Source: Streptomyces sp. 13-12-16
Lineage (GTDB): Bacteria > Actinomycetota > Actinomycetes > Streptomycetales > Streptomycetaceae
Length of the DNA: 36,990 nucleotides
Direction: 5' to 3'
NCBI RefSeq assembly: GCF_002114215.1
Contig: NZ_NCTE01000078.1
Coordinates: forward strand, 1 to 36,990
Shown here piece after piece: positions 9,989 to 16,770 of the stretch. Numbering within the stretch: position 1 is the stretch's first letter; the number at the start of each line of letters is the position of its first letter. A program made the position numbers and the translations under genes. Under the pieces are notes generated by a model that made no database searches, was not told the origin of the DNA, and saw only the letters and a list, made by a program, of their open reading frames with translations.

Positions 9989-10462
9989 ATGCGCGTTCTT
10001 TTCGACCCCCCTGAGCCTCGCCGCGTCCCGCCCGGCGAGTACCCAGTGTGGGACCAGGCTCTCGCCCTTCTGAACCGAGACCTGGCGGTGACGCTTCCCC
10101 GGCTGGAACCCCTGCAACTGCTGGCCCTCCCGTCCTACGATGCGGATGAGCCGGAGAACGTCTACGTCGCCATGGCCAACGGCGAGTGGCACGGCAATCA
10201 CCTGGACCCGAACTCGCAGGACTGCCTCGTCTCTGCGCTGGCGAGCGTTGCCGATGCAGCGCAGGAGACCGTCATGGAGGTTCTGTGGCAGGCGTGGCCC
10301 CTGTGCCCCGAGCATGGCCTGGGCATGCATCCGAGGGAGGATGCACAGGAGCGACTGTTCTGGTGGTGCGCGGGAGAACGGTTGCGTCGCGGCCCGGCTC
10401 ATGTCTACGCGGCCGTGGGTGCACTTGACGCTTTGGGAGCGTCGATCCGTACACGGTCTTGA
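9989..10462 (+). CDS. Unknown protein ending inside a tRNA-Ser remnant
   Basis: Predicted soluble protein of 157 residues that I do not recognise. The ATG at 9989 is preferred to the one at 9980 because GGAGGA sits 8 bases upstream. It has few Lys, several Trp and Pro, and acidic segments, with no membrane helix or signal peptide. The last residues (IRTRS) are encoded by the first bases of a tRNA-Ser 3' half (10453-10512). The natural C-terminus may therefore have been replaced when an element joined this tRNA fragment. The stretch 9703-9988 upstream shows no gene. Confidence 0.55.
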   Translation: MRVLFDPPEPRRVPPGEYPVWDQALALLNRDLAVTLPRLEPLQLLALPSYDADEPENVYVAMANGEWHGNHLDPNSQDCLVSALASVADAAQETVMEVLWQAWPLCPEHGLGMHPREDAQERLFWWCAGERLRRGPAHVYAAVGALDALGASIRTRS

Positions 10463-10512
10463 AAACCGTCGTGGCAGCGATGTCACCGTGGGTTCAAATC
10501 CCACCGCCTCCG
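10453..10512 (+). pseudogene. 3' half of a tRNA-Ser(TGA) gene
   Basis: Shows the anticodon stem ACGGT/ACCGT with loop CTTGAAA (anticodon TGA), a long class II variable stem (GTGGCA with TGTCAC), the T arm GTGGG-TTCAAAT-CCCAC, and the 3' acceptor strand CGCCTCC plus discriminator G. The matching 5' strand GGAGGCG and a D arm are absent upstream, where the tail of the preceding ORF lies instead. This is therefore not a functional tRNA but a fragment of the kind left at an integration site. Confidence 0.8.
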
Positions 10513-10529
10513 CGCGACGAGCAGTGAGA

Positions 10530-10564
10530 ACGGCCCCTGACCTGAGCAGCCGGTCGAGGGCCGT
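10530..10564 (+). terminator. Hairpin downstream of the tRNA-Ser remnant
   Basis: ACGGCCC at 10530 pairs with GGGCCGT ending at 10564, and an inner GACC/GGTC extends the stem. It probably came along as the terminator of the original tRNA-Ser gene. Confidence 0.5.
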
Positions 10565-10667
10565 TGTGCTGTGGAGCGCCCCTCTGGTCACCCGACAGGC
10601 CTTCTGGTACGAATCTGGCACGCGGCGAGTGATCGCAGAGCACAGCAAAAAGGCCCGGGTCTCTGAG

Positions 10668-10727
10668 CTGGGCCTTCTTCATGGAGCGGGTGACGAGAAT
10701 CGAACTCGCGCTCTCAGCTTGGGAAGC
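10668..10727 (-). repeat. attR-like 60-bp repeat (tRNA-Gly 3' end)
   Basis: Sixty bases identical to 30362-30421. They cover the right arm of the tRNA terminator, the CCA end, the acceptor 3' strand, the T arm and the 3' side of the anticodon arm. No tRNA 5' part is present. Together with the intact tRNA copy this forms the perfect direct repeat expected at the two ends of an integrated element. AGGGCACGC at 10835-10843 recurs at 30296-30304 near the other end and may be an integrase arm site. The stretch 10728-10979 has no gene. Confidence 0.88.
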
Positions 10728-10979
10728 GATGGCGCTTGGGCATCCACATGGCTGCTGATCTGCATGGATTTGTTGTACTGCCGTAGGCGTGAGCGCTTGG
10801 TGGCACCGCTGTTGACCGTGGTTCTCCGCTCTGAAGGGCACGCTATGGGCATGACGCCGTGAGGCGGGCGAGCGCCGTGTTCGCACCGTGTCGTCGTGCT
10901 CGGAACTCGATGAGGCGCGGATGCGCCGACAGAGGGATTCGCGATCGCCCAGTGCGCGGCCGGTGCTGTCGGTCGGCGA

Positions 10980-12305
10980 TCAGCGCTCGCCGGGGGCCCC
11001 GGGCGGGGGCCTGTGCCTGTGCTGTTGGTGGGCGTCGGGGATGCCGTCGGCGTCCTCGTCGCGGTTCTCCGCCTCCCACAGCCTGCGGTAGATGCGGTCA
11101 CGACGTTTGACCAGCAGCGAGGCCATGCCCGCGGCGAGCACCGAGGCCAGCAGGACCGCGGCCTTGATCTGCCCGGCGGCTGCCGGGTCGGGGAAGGACA
11201 CCTCGGCGATCAGGAGGGCGACCGTGAAGCCGATGCCGGACAGCACCGCGAGGGCGAAGACGTCGGCCCAGGTCAGGTCGGGGTTGAGCCGGGCGCGGGT
11301 GAACCGGGCGGCGAGGTAGGTTCCGATGAAGATTCCCACCGACTTGCCGACGACCAGTCCCAGCAGCACGCCCAGCGGCTCCGGCCGGGTGAACGTCTCG
11401 CCCAGCCCGGGGAACGAGATGCTCACTCCGGCGGCGAACAGGGCGAACAGCGGCACGGCGAAGCCGGCGGACACCGGTCGCAAGAGGTACTCGGTGCGTT
11501 CCCCGGGCGAGGAGTCCTCCGTCGCTTCCCGGTCTCGGACGCAACGCAGGGCCAAACCCATGGCCACCCCGGACACGGTGGCATGCACCCCGCCGTTGTA
11601 GGTCAGCGCCCAGATGGCCACGCCCAGCGGCAGGTACCACCACCAGCCGCGCACCCGGAACCGCTGCAACAGGCAGAACACCACCAGCCCGGCGACGGCT
11701 CCCCCGAGCGCGGCCGGCTGCAGTCCACTGGAGAAGAACACCGCCACGACCAGGATCGCGCCCAGGTCGTCGACTACCGCGAGGGTCAGCAGGAAGGCCC
11801 GCAGTGCGGTGGGCAGGTGGGTACTGAGCACGGCGAGCACCGCCAGGGCGAAGGCGATGTCGGTGGCCATCGGCACCGCCCAGCCCCCCGCTCGCCCGCC
11901 GCCGGCCGTGACCGTGGCCAGGTAGATCGCCGCGGGTGCCACCATGCCGCAGACCGCGGCGACGACCGGCAGGACCGCCATGGCCGGGGTACTCAGCCCG
12001 CCGGTCACGAGTTCGCGCTTGAGTTCGATCCCGGCGACCAGGAAGAAGATGGTGAGCAGCCCGTCGGCGGTCCAGTGCTGCACCGAAAGATCCAGCCCCA
12101 GCGCGGGTACGCCGAAGTGGATGTCACGCAGTGACTCGTAGCTTCCGCTCCATGGGGTGTTCGCCCACACCAGCGCCACCGCCGCGGCGCCCAGCAGCAC
12201 GAGGCCGCCGACCGTCTCCGTCCGCAGCGCCCGGGCCACCTGCACGCGTTCGGACCAGGGCAGCAGCCCGAGGAAGACCGAACGCGTACGCGGTGCAGCG
12301 CACAA
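10980..12305 (-). CDS. nhaA: Na+/H+ antiporter NhaA
   Basis: Inner-membrane sodium/proton antiporter of 441 residues that exports Na+ (or Li+) in exchange for protons, aiding salt and alkaline tolerance. Hallmarks are FFLVAGIELKRELVTGGL, the MATDIAFALAVLAVL helix, and the paired Asp of the ion site in LAVVDDLGAILVVAVFF. About ten to twelve hydrophobic helices are visible. The C-terminus is a charged, His/Pro-rich cytoplasmic tail. The TTG start at 12305 is chosen because GGAGG lies 7 bases upstream; the frame stays open further up but without start signals. It is the first gene inside the left end of the element, pointing towards that end. Confidence 0.94.
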   Translation of the reverse strand: MCAAPRTRSVFLGLLPWSERVQVARALRTETVGGLVLLGAAAVALVWANTPWSGSYESLRDIHFGVPALGLDLSVQHWTADGLLTIFFLVAGIELKRELVTGGLSTPAMAVLPVVAAVCGMVAPAAIYLATVTAGGGRAGGWAVPMATDIAFALAVLAVLSTHLPTALRAFLLTLAVVDDLGAILVVAVFFSSGLQPAALGGAVAGLVVFCLLQRFRVRGWWWYLPLGVAIWALTYNGGVHATVSGVAMGLALRCVRDREATEDSSPGERTEYLLRPVSAGFAVPLFALFAAGVSISFPGLGETFTRPEPLGVLLGLVVGKSVGIFIGTYLAARFTRARLNPDLTWADVFALAVLSGIGFTVALLIAEVSFPDPAAAGQIKAAVLLASVLAAGMASLLVKRRDRIYRRLWEAENRDEDADGIPDAHQQHRHRPPPGAPGER

Positions 12306-12332
12306 GGAGGAACCTCCGGGTATCGCCACATG

Positions 12333-12338
12333 ATCATA
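12333..12338 (-). promoter_or_regulatory. Candidate -10 element of nhaA
   Basis: TATGAT on the minus strand, 28 bases before the TTG start, in a short A+T-rich patch. No clear -35 hexamer is seen at 16-18 bases. The interval 12306-12619 is a divergent promoter region between nhaA and the first DUF5994 gene and holds no gene. Confidence 0.35.
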
Positions 12339-12555
12339 AAAGAACGCGACTTTTGCGTACTTCAGGGCAGGTTCTCCCACGCTATCGCGGCAGACCTCCC
12401 CGCCCATGCACGTGCCCGGCGCATCCGGACGCGGTTCCCCCTCTCGGAACCCCTCGTCTCCCCGCAGGGACCACCCGTTGGCCTACGCGGCGGGCGCGGG
12501 CACGGCGGTGACCGCGAGTACCTCGGCGCGCCGTGGGTCTCCGGCCGATGTCGGC

Positions 12556-12570
12556 CGAGGAGTACCGTGA
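12556..12570 (+). promoter_or_regulatory. CGAGGAGTA promoter-like motif, copy A
   Basis: CGAGGAGTACCGTGA, 50 bases upstream of the first DUF5994 gene. It resembles three other sites at 13721-13748, 14091-14118 and 16642-16669. TACCGT fits the TANNNT -10 pattern of Streptomyces promoters. This is the weakest of the four matches. Confidence 0.35.
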
Positions 12571-12619
12571 AGCGAGGAGCTCTTTCGGTTTTCCCGTACC
12601 CGGTAGGCAGGCGAGCGCG

Positions 12620-13114
12620 ATGTCCGACGCAGATTCCCCGCGGGTGACCAGGCTCCTGCCCGACGCCGTCCACCAGGCGGTCTCACGACCAGGAACCGCC
12701 GTGGTGCGGCTTGAGACGACCCATGACCGGCAGGGAGTGCTCGACGGCGCGTGGTGGCCCCGTTCCCACGACATCGCCGGTGAACTCCCCGGCCTCATCA
12801 CCGCGCTGTCCGAGTACCTCGGGCCCATCACTCGTGTCGGTCTGGACAGCGATGCCTGGGAGGAATTGCCGACACGGATGACGATCGACGACCGTGTGGT
12901 CCACATCGACTCCTTCCCGGTCGGTGACGACACCGTCCTCATCACCCGGGGCGGCAATGACCTCTTCTCTCTCCTCGTGGTTCCACCGCACGCGATGCCC
13001 GACGCGGCGCGAGCCGCCATGGCCGCGGCCGTTCGCGCCGGCAGTCGGACGCCGGCGGAACAGATCCTCATCGACACCGGCACGGAGCGCACGGACCCGG
13101 GGCACCCGACCTGA
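12620..13114 (+). CDS. DUF5994 family protein, copy 1
   Basis: Predicted cytoplasmic protein of 164 residues. It has the DUF5994 core: DGAWWPRSHDIAGELPGL (about residues 42-59), a central strand region on both sides of DDRVVHIDSF, and DLFSLLVVPP near residues 115-124. No enzyme motif is visible. Family function is unknown; members are frequent in Streptomyces. The ATG at 12620 follows AGGCGAG and begins just before the conserved region. It is transcribed divergently from nhaA and convergently with copy 2. With copies 2 and 3 it forms an unusual local cluster. Confidence 0.82.
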   Translation: MSDADSPRVTRLLPDAVHQAVSRPGTAVVRLETTHDRQGVLDGAWWPRSHDIAGELPGLITALSEYLGPITRVGLDSDAWEELPTRMTIDDRVVHIDSFPVGDDTVLITRGGNDLFSLLVVPPHAMPDAARAAMAAAVRAGSRTPAEQILIDTGTERTDPGHPT

Positions 13115-13217
13115 TCGTGCATGTACTTGCCGGAGTGGACCTCCTGACCGGTGCGGCGGGCTTCGCCGTCGGCCGGAGCCGGCTCGGGCGCGGAGGACAC
13201 GCGCCCCTCACGCCGCT

Positions 13218-13619
13218 CTACCCCGCCGCGGCCATGAGGCGGGCAGCTGACGACGCGCTGGTCAGGGGTGGAACCACGAGGAGATCCCAACTTCCCGCGG
13301 TGTAGGACTGCAGCAGGATCCTGTGCGGGTCGAGTGCCTCGGCGAAGCGGTCGACCACCACCTCATGATCATTGACGACCACCACACCGCGCGGGGCGAG
13401 CCGCCAGTGGCGGGGGTTGACGGCGACGTGGGTGAGCCGGCCCCACAGCGGATCGATCACGTCGGCCAGTTCGCCGAGTTCGCGTGCCAGATCGCGGGTT
13501 CGGGGCCACCAAGCGCCGTCCGGCCGTCCGAAACGGCTGGCGGGCCCGAGGACGAGGCGCGCGGTACGCGGCCGGAAGGGCACCGCCTGCGGACGAGGCC
13601 GGGTGGTGTTCAAGATCAT
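13218..13619 (-). CDS. DUF5994 family protein, copy 2
   Basis: Predicted protein of 133 residues with the DUF5994 core. It shows RLVLGPASRF, then DGAWWPRTRDLARELGEL (about residues 34-51), HVAVNPRHW, VVVVNDHEVVVDRF and SWDLLVVPP, with the AARLMAAAG end. The ATG at 13619 is the first start before the conserved core, although its ribosome binding site is weak. It is clearly related to the genes at 12620-13114 and 15800-16315 but divergent outside the core. A 20-base perfect palindrome (13643-13662) lies 24 bases upstream and a promoter-like motif lies at 13721-13748. Confidence 0.8.
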   Translation of the reverse strand: MILNTTRPRPQAVPFRPRTARLVLGPASRFGRPDGAWWPRTRDLARELGELADVIDPLWGRLTHVAVNPRHWRLAPRGVVVVNDHEVVVDRFAEALDPHRILLQSYTAGSWDLLVVPPLTSASSAARLMAAAG

Positions 13620-13642
13620 GGTGACGGGCCTGACTGCGGGCA

Positions 13643-13662
13643 TCCGTCCATCGATGGACGGA
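13643..13662. promoter_or_regulatory. Perfect 20-bp palindrome upstream of DUF5994 copy 2
   Basis: TCCGTCCATC followed directly by its reverse complement GATGGACGGA. It lies between a promoter-like motif (13721-13748, minus strand) and the ATG at 13619, in the place expected for an operator in the transcript leader. No dedicated regulator gene is adjacent. Confidence 0.4.
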
Positions 13663-13720
13663 GCGCCCGGGGGTGGTGTTTCACCGAGGACGGGACCAGC
13701 GGCGGCGCCGGCTCGCGAAA

Positions 13721-13748
13721 GCCCTCGATACCTTCAGGCTACTCCTCG
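13721..13748 (-). promoter_or_regulatory. CGAGGAGTAG promoter-like motif, copy B
   Basis: On the minus strand the site begins CGAGGAGTAGCCTG and ends CGAGGGC. It matches copy C at 21 of 28 positions. TAGCCT fits TANNNT. It is upstream of DUF5994 copy 2. Confidence 0.45.
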
Positions 13749-13774
13749 AGGCGCCCTGACAAGAGGCACCGGCC

Positions 13775-13999
13775 TCATCGGCTGGACTCCAGCCACGAGC
13801 GGGCCGGTTCCTCCACACGGGTCGTGTCCACCGTGAGTTCGAGACGGGTGCCGCCTTCACCGCCCGCGGGGTAGCTGCGTTGCTCCGTCGCGGCGAAGCT
13901 TCGGCGGAGGACCTCCGCCACTCGCCGGGCGACCTCGGGTGACGCGGCGACGACCTGGACTTCGGCGTACCCGGCGGGGGGCGCTTCCTCGGACGTCAT
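13775..13999 (-). CDS. Small unknown protein (74 residues)
   Basis: Short acidic protein. The ATG at 13999 is chosen because GAGG lies 6 bases upstream and the N-terminal extension has no start signal. It contains AEVQVVAASPEVARRVAEVLRR-like text, then a strand-rich end (GGTRLELTVDTTRVEEPARSWL). The beta-alpha-beta pattern suggests a small ferredoxin-like fold, but no family is recognised. It faces away from the gene at 14143 and sits among the DUF5994 genes. Confidence 0.6.
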   Translation of the reverse strand: MTSEEAPPAGYAEVQVVAASPEVARRVAEVLRRSFAATEQRSYPAGGEGGTRLELTVDTTRVEEPARSWLESSR

Positions 14000-14090
14000 G
14001 ACGACCTCGCTGTGCGACAGGGGCGGGGTGCCGGTCACTGTACTCCGCCGTGCCTCTCGGAGACTCGGCGTACGGCCTGCTCGGACGCCG

Positions 14091-14118
14091 CGAAGAGTAG
14101 GCTGACAGGACCGGGGAC
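14091..14118 (+). promoter_or_regulatory. CGAAGAGTAGGCTG promoter-like motif, copy D
   Basis: Begins CGAAGAGTAGGCTG and ends GACCGGGGAC, closely matching the minus-strand site at 16642-16669. TAGGCT (14098-14103) fits TANNNT. The downstream GTG start is at 14143, so a leader of about 30 bases is expected. Confidence 0.5.
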
Positions 14119-14142
14119 ACTCCGCGCACAGCATTCGCGCCT

Positions 14143-14397
14143 GTGCCGTCCTCGGTGATCGAATACGCCGGGCCGGCCGCGGCCGCCTGGCTGATGGCCG
14201 CCGCGAGCGACCCGTGCCGGACAGCGACCGCGAGCAGCCTGGTGGCGGACGCCGCGCATCTGGTGACCGCCGAGGCCGACCGCACCGGGGAAGCGGTGTG
14301 GGAGTCCGAAGGGGGACACGGAGCCGGTGCTTCCGTCACTTCTCCGTGGCATCGAGTGGCCATCGCCGCGCCGACGGACCAGCCGGAGACGGTGTGA
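14143..14397 (+). CDS. Small unknown protein (84 residues)
   Basis: Ala-rich helical protein, coding-like by its strong third-position G/C bias. The N-terminal half reads like amphipathic helices (VIEYAGPAAAAWLMAAAS); the C-terminal part is polar with two Trp. No signal peptide or known motif. The GTG at 14143 is 25 bases after the promoter-like motif, without a clear ribosome binding site. It may be co-transcribed with the membrane protein 5 bases downstream. Not recognised. Confidence 0.5.
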   Translation: MPSSVIEYAGPAAAAWLMAAASDPCRTATASSLVADAAHLVTAEADRTGEAVWESEGGHGAGASVTSPWHRVAIAAPTDQPETV

Positions 14398-14402
14398 GGG
14401 CG

Positions 14403-14669
14403 ATGGACATCGTCGTGACGGTGATCGTGCTGCTGGCGGTCGTCGCGGCAGGCGCGTTCCTCATCCACCGGCTGAACGCTCAGCACGGGGACAGGAGCGC
14501 CGCCTTCCACTACGGCCGCGGCGGTGCGGTCGCACCGGGCCGGAAGACCACTGACGGGTCGGCCGCACGCCGCCGGGTCGCTGCGGCGAACGATGCCGGC
14601 GAGCGTCGGGACGGCGGACGCGGACGGCTGCGTCCTCGACGCCGTACCCACAGGAAACCGGCACACTAG
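14403..14669 (+). CDS. Small single-pass membrane protein
   Basis: 88 residues: an N-terminal hydrophobic helix (VVTVIVLLAVVAAGAFLI, about residues 4-21) followed by a long, basic, Arg-rich cytoplasmic-type tail. The ATG is 5 bases after the previous stop, with GAGGG close to it, so the two genes are probably one operon. It overlaps the end of the convergent desaturase gene by 4 bases. Function unknown. Confidence 0.5.
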   Translation: MDIVVTVIVLLAVVAAGAFLIHRLNAQHGDRSAAFHYGRGGAVAPGRKTTDGSAARRRVAAANDAGERRDGGRGRLRPRRRTHRKPAH

Positions 14670-15706
14670 GCCCGGACACGGGCCCGCCGGAGGGGTGCGC
14701 CGGCTTCGTGGAGGCTGGAGAGCGCCAGCCGGTACGAGGCGACCAACCCCGTCTCCGCGTAGTCCACGCCCAGTTCCCGGCAGTACCGCCGGACGATGGT
14801 GCGGGCCTTGCGCAGGTTGGGGCTGGGCATGCTCGGGAACAGATGGTGCTCGATCTGGTGGTTGAGGCCGCCGAGCACGAGGTCGGTGAACCGGCCGCCG
14901 TTGACGTTGCGCGAGGTGAGCACCTGGCGGCGGAGGAAGTCGGGGCGGTCGTCGGCCGACAGGATCGGCATGCCCTTGTGGTTGGGGGCGAAGACGGAAC
15001 CGAGGTAGACGCCGAACAGGCATTGGTGGACGGCGAGGAAGGCGATCGCCATGCCGGGCGGCAGGACCCAGAACAGGGCGGTCAGGTAGACCGCGCAGTG
15101 CGCGAACAGCAGGGCGCCGTCGAGCTTCCGGTGCCCCAGCCGGCGGTTGGCCACCGCCATGCCGCTCGACACGTGCAGGTTGAAGCCCTCCAGTGTGAGC
15201 AGCGGAAAGAACAGGAACGCCTGCCGGCGGCCGAGCAGGCGGGGCAGTCCGGTGGCGGCGCGGGCCTGGTCCGGGGACCAGACGAGCAGGTCGGGGCGGA
15301 TGTCGGGGTCGAGGCCCTCGGTGTTGGGGTTGGCGTGGTGACGGGTGTGCTTGTCCTGCCACCAGCCGTAACTCATGCCGATCGACGCGCCGGCGATCCG
15401 CCCGGACAATTCGCCGGCCCGGCGGCGGCGGAAGACCTGCCGATGAGCCATGTCATGGGCGACCAGGGCGACCTGCCCGTACATGACGGCCATGAAGGCG
15501 GCGATCGCCAGTGTCCACCACGAGGGGCCGACGAGGACGAACGCGGCCCACCCGGTGGCGTAGAGCACGGTCACCGCGGTGATCCGTAACGTGTAGTAGC
15601 CGGGGCGACGCCCCAGCAGTCCGGCATCCGCGATCTTCTTCGACAGCCGGGCGAAGTCGCTGCCGGGGGTGTCGGAACGCGGGGCGGGGGTGGTGGCCAT
15701 GGTCAT
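14666..15706 (-). CDS. Membrane fatty-acid desaturase
   Basis: Integral-membrane di-iron desaturase of 346 residues that would introduce a double bond into a membrane fatty acyl chain, using O2 and an electron donor. The three histidine boxes are intact: HDMAH (about residue 89), KHTRHH (about 123) and NHQIEHH (about 282). Four to six hydrophobic segments surround them. The HQIEHH form of the third box groups it with the front-end (linoleoyl-CoA/delta-6) superfamily, but this bacterial member lacks a cytochrome b5 domain, so an external ferredoxin or oxidoreductase is needed. Position of the double bond is unknown. It probably adjusts membrane fluidity in the stress cargo. Confidence 0.92.
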   Translation of the reverse strand: MTMATTPAPRSDTPGSDFARLSKKIADAGLLGRRPGYYTLRITAVTVLYATGWAAFVLVGPSWWTLAIAAFMAVMYGQVALVAHDMAHRQVFRRRRAGELSGRIAGASIGMSYGWWQDKHTRHHANPNTEGLDPDIRPDLLVWSPDQARAATGLPRLLGRRQAFLFFPLLTLEGFNLHVSSGMAVANRRLGHRKLDGALLFAHCAVYLTALFWVLPPGMAIAFLAVHQCLFGVYLGSVFAPNHKGMPILSADDRPDFLRRQVLTSRNVNGGRFTDLVLGGLNHQIEHHLFPSMPSPNLRKARTIVRRYCRELGVDYAETGLVASYRLALSSLHEAGAPLRRARVRA

Positions 15707-15799
15707 GAGGGCGAAGCTCTCTGAGAAGCGGGCGGATGACTCGGAGTGCGAGACGGGCGCAGGGACCGGGCGCGTACACGGACGTGCCTGCGACGGCGC

Positions 15800-16315
15800 C
15801 TACCACCGAGGGGCACGGGTTTCCCGCCCGGCGGACCCCACACGGCCGCGCGGTCCCCTTGCCGCCGCCGGGAACGGAGCTCGGACTTCTCCGTCGGTGT
15901 CGGGCACGCGGTCGTCCAGCGCGGTGGCCGTCAGGAGGGCGGCGGTTCCCTCCGTCGCGTCCGGCGGGATCACCAGCAGGTCCCAACGGCCGAGTCCGGC
16001 GGAGAGCAGGACGACCCGGTCCGGGGCGTGCGGTGAGGCGGGGGCCTTGTGCAGGCGTACGACCTGGTTGGCGACGAACATGCGTCCCGGTGCCGCCGAC
16101 CAGGCCGCGGCGTCCACGGTGACGCCGGTGATGTCGCCCCACGCGCTCGGCAGCGCGGCGAGCATCTGCGGGAGCTGCGTCAGAAGGTCGCGGGAGTGCG
16201 GCCACCACACTCCGTCGGTCCGGCGCGGCAGCACGCCGCGGGGCGCGAGACGCAGGCGGACGAGGGGAAGGGGGAGGGGCAGGGTGGACGGTGCGGGTGG
16301 AACTGTGGTGATCAC
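15800..16315 (-). CDS. DUF5994 family protein, copy 3
   Basis: 171 residues. It has the DUF5994 core RLRLAPRGVLPRR, DGVWWPHSRDLLTQLPQM (about residues 36-53), VTVDAAAW, a central strand region, and RWDLLVIPPDAT, then a longer Arg/Pro-rich tail than copies 1 and 2. The GTG at 16315 is chosen because AGAGAGAA precedes it and the frame further up is low quality. It lies upstream of the desaturase gene on the same strand with a 93-base gap, so co-transcription is possible. A short out-of-frame relic of a similar gene is at 20124-20171. Confidence 0.82.
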   Translation of the reverse strand: MITTVPPAPSTLPLPLPLVRLRLAPRGVLPRRTDGVWWPHSRDLLTQLPQMLAALPSAWGDITGVTVDAAAWSAAPGRMFVANQVVRLHKAPASPHAPDRVVLLSAGLGRWDLLVIPPDATEGTAALLTATALDDRVPDTDGEVRAPFPAAARGPRGRVGSAGRETRAPRW

Positions 16316-16770
16316 GTGAGTTCTCTCTGACGAGGTGGGTTGCCAGGCGGTTCGGCAGGGCGAGCAGGGCCGCACGGTGAGGGGTGGTGACCGGTCGGGC
16401 ACGGCGATCGGTGAGGCGGTCCACTTGCCCTGCCCGGGCCGACGCCGGGCGCGGGCCGGTGGGGGGACGGAGCACTGAGGGTCGTGCCTGCCGCTCTTCC
16501 GGAGGACGGCGCCGACGACCACCGCGAGTTCGGGGGAAGGGAGTCGGCGGGCGTGTGCGGGGTGAAGGGGGGAGCCCGTCCCGCGTGATGGACGCCGGTG
16601 GATACCGGGGGTGGAGCCGGTCCGCCACCGGCGTGCCTGATGCCCTCGGTCTTCCCAGCCTACTCCTCGGTGCGTAAAGGCGGCGTGACGGTCGGTCAGG
16701 AGTGCCGTAGGAGCGGCGGGCGGCCCCTGCCGCGGGGTTGCGGCAGCGGTGGGCGCTCACCACCGCCGTC
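16316..16770. other. Gene-free stretch with motif copy C
   Basis: About 455 bases without a convincing gene. On the minus strand at 16642-16669 is the motif CGAGGAGTAGGCTG ending CGAGGGC. It probably marks a promoter for the DUF5994 copy 3 / desaturase unit, which would give a leader of about 330 bases, or for a small transcript I cannot identify. Confidence 0.45.
16642..16669 (-). promoter_or_regulatory. CGAGGAGTAGGCTG promoter-like motif, copy C
   Basis: Minus-strand copy with TAGGCT as a TANNNT-type -10 element. It is nearly the same as copy D at 14091-14118 and shares 21 of 28 positions with copy B. Confidence 0.45.

Noticed and set aside
10453-10512. A functional tRNA-Ser gene
   Set aside because: The acceptor 5' strand and D arm are missing, so only a 3' half is present.
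12556-16669. Assigning the shared motif to the SigB consensus GNNT-N14-16-GGGTAY
   Set aside because: GAGTAG/GAGTAC only partly matches GGGTAY, and no GNNT sits at a consistent distance in the four copies.
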